8,200 nt of DNA from Alphaproteobacteria bacterium (GTDB lineage Bacteria; Pseudomonadota; Alphaproteobacteria; ATCC43930; CGMCC-115725), in assembly GCA_019241915.1 (NCBI GenBank), contig JAFAWI010000472.1, positions 1 through 8,200 on the forward strand. Direction: 5' to 3'. The notes under the pieces were generated by a model, which worked only from the letters and a program-made list of their open reading frames with translations, did no database searches and had not been told where the DNA came from. The position numbers and the translations under genes were made by a program. This document shows, piece after piece, positions 7,168 through 8,200 of this stretch (the first letter of the stretch is position 1; the number at the start of each line of letters is the position of its first letter).

Positions 7168-8200
7168 TCAGTGGAGCGAGGACAGCGGCAGACGGCGCGA
7201 CACCGCCCCTGCAAGCAGGCGCTTGGCGATGCGCGCCTCGGCCAGCGCCTCGCGATGGTCGACCACGACCGAGAGCAGCGCGCCCATGCGTGCGACTTTA
7301 TAAATCGGTTCGTCGGTTGTGGCCTTGTCGGCATCCTCCAGGGTAAAGCCGATGACGAATTCGGCATCCTGCGGGTCGGCGACCGAGCGGAAATTGGGCG
7401 GAAAATAGTAGCGGGCCGAGACGACGGGTCCTTCGACCGCGACAGTAAACTCGCGCTCCTCGAAATCCGCGCCATATTCGCGCCGCAGCTCGTTTTCAAG
7501 ACCGCGAACCGCCTCGGCGAACGAATTTGCCCAGTAATCGAGCTTGAACCGGTTTTCGGCTCCGGCCACGCCGCCGACAAAGCCGTTGTAATAGACGTAC
7601 TGGTCGGGGTGCAGCATCACCATGATCGACAAATGAGCGAGGCCGTAAGTCCCGAGCGCGGCATAAACCGGCTTGCGGTAGTCGAACGAGCCGAGACGGC
7701 GGAGCGCGAGGTCCGCGACGAGCGCGGCGGTCACGGCGATTGGCGGCAGCACAAAGATAAAATGCCGCATCCCATTGAACAGCACCGCCTTTACCGCGAT
7801 CGCATAGGCCACCGGGAAAACGATCGCGAAACCCAGCAGGAACAACGGCAGCACCTGCTCGGCCCGCCAGTTTTCGCGCCGGGCCAGGCGCAGCAGGGCC
7901 ACGAGCGGGGCGGCGACCAGCAGCGCCAGCACCAGCTCCGGCAGGGCGAGCGAGATAAATACCGGCAGGTATTGCCACGGCAGGTCGTAAGCCGACAGCA
8001 GGCGACCGTCGAACAGGACCTTGGTCCAGAACACTTCCTTGGAGAACACCGCAAGCGCGGCAAGCGGGTGGTGCAGCGGGTCGCTTTGCGCCCACGGCCA
8101 GAACACCAGCATCACCGCGCAGGCGATCGCCGCCGCCGGCAGAAACACGCGCCACAGGCAGGGCCAGCCGATCGTTACGAGCGGCGCCGCCCGCCGCTCG
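7168..8200 (-). CDS. GT39/PMT-type membrane glycosyltransferase, C-terminal part (5' end outside window)
   Basis: The frame runs open through the right edge, so only the last ~343 residues are visible; a GTG at 8148 is an internal codon, not a start. The visible part has about five hydrophobic segments (around VFLPAAAIACAVMLVFWPWA, LPVFISLALPELVLALLVAA, LPLFLLGFAIVFPVAYAIAV, FIFVLPPIAVTAALVADLAL and VYAALGTYGLAHLSIMVML), then HPDQYVYYNGFVGG with AENRFKLDYWANSF, and a soluble tail of ~125 residues. MRHFIFVLPP in a late membrane segment and the YYNGFVGG...LDYW stretch fit bacterial PMT_2/GT39-like, ArnT-related enzymes. Known members use polyprenyl-phosphate sugars and work on the periplasmic face. 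The catalytic Asp/Glu motif of the family lies near the N-terminus and is outside the window. Probably the first visible gene of an operon with the methyltransferase and the GT2 enzyme. Acceptor and sugar are unknown. Confidence 0.8.
   Translation of the reverse strand, partial: ERRAAPLVTIGWPCLWRVFLPAAAIACAVMLVFWPWAQSDPLHHPLAALAVFSKEVFWTKVLFDGRLLSAYDLPWQYLPVFISLALPELVLALLVAAPLVALLRLARRENWRAEQVLPLFLLGFAIVFPVAYAIAVKAVLFNGMRHFIFVLPPIAVTAALVADLALRRLGSFDYRKPVYAALGTYGLAHLSIMVMLHPDQYVYYNGFVGGVAGAENRFKLDYWANSFAEAVRGLENELRREYGADFEEREFTVAVEGPVVSARYYFPPNFRSVADPQDAEFVIGFTLEDADKATTDEPIYKVARMGALLSVVVDHREALAEARIAKRLLAGAVSRRLPLSSLH

Noticed and set aside
7137..7580. Extended N-terminus for the methyltransferase, perhaps a fusion
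   Set aside because: The added part is antisense-phase reading of the GT39 gene, low in complexity and rich in Arg and Ser, with no domain.

Overview
This 8.2 kb window comes from a GC-rich chromosome. Base composition, codon use and protein style suggest an alphaproteobacterium near Bradyrhizobium/Rhodopseudomonas (Hyphomicrobiales); this is inferred from style, not proven. Almost every base is coding. There is no stretch over 300 bases without a gene, and I see no tRNA, rRNA, CRISPR array or insertion sequence.

The left part (1-3838, plus strand) holds a two-gene unit. First is the 3' end of a large beta-helical, filamentous-haemagglutinin-like exoprotein. Next, overlapping it by 4 bases (GTGA), is a complete 1008-residue lipoprotein: a lipobox signal peptide, a four-cysteine N-terminal domain, helical TPR-like repeats, a coiled coil and a C-terminal CHAT caspase-like domain with a visible His/Cys dyad. 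The 4-base overlap and a good Shine-Dalgarno suggest coupled translation, so a surface exoprotein appears paired with a putative periplasmic or outer-membrane CHAT peptidase. This is the most interesting part of the window.

The right part (3857-8200, minus strand) is a tight four-gene run, read from right to left: the C-terminal part of a multi-spanning GT39/PMT-type glycosyltransferase (cut by the window edge), a class I SAM-dependent methyltransferase, a GT2 glycosyltransferase of the GtrB/ArnC/DPM1 type with two C-terminal membrane helices, and a family 5 (peptide-type) ABC transporter substrate-binding protein with no permease or ATPase in view. A plausible reading is that the GT2 enzyme makes a polyprenyl-phosphate sugar and the GT39 enzyme uses it as donor on the periplasmic face. 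The roles of the methyltransferase and the binding protein are unclear.

The two units converge, with only 18 bases between their stop codons. A perfect 8-bp inverted repeat spans this junction and may end transcription from one or both sides, though it has no U-tract.
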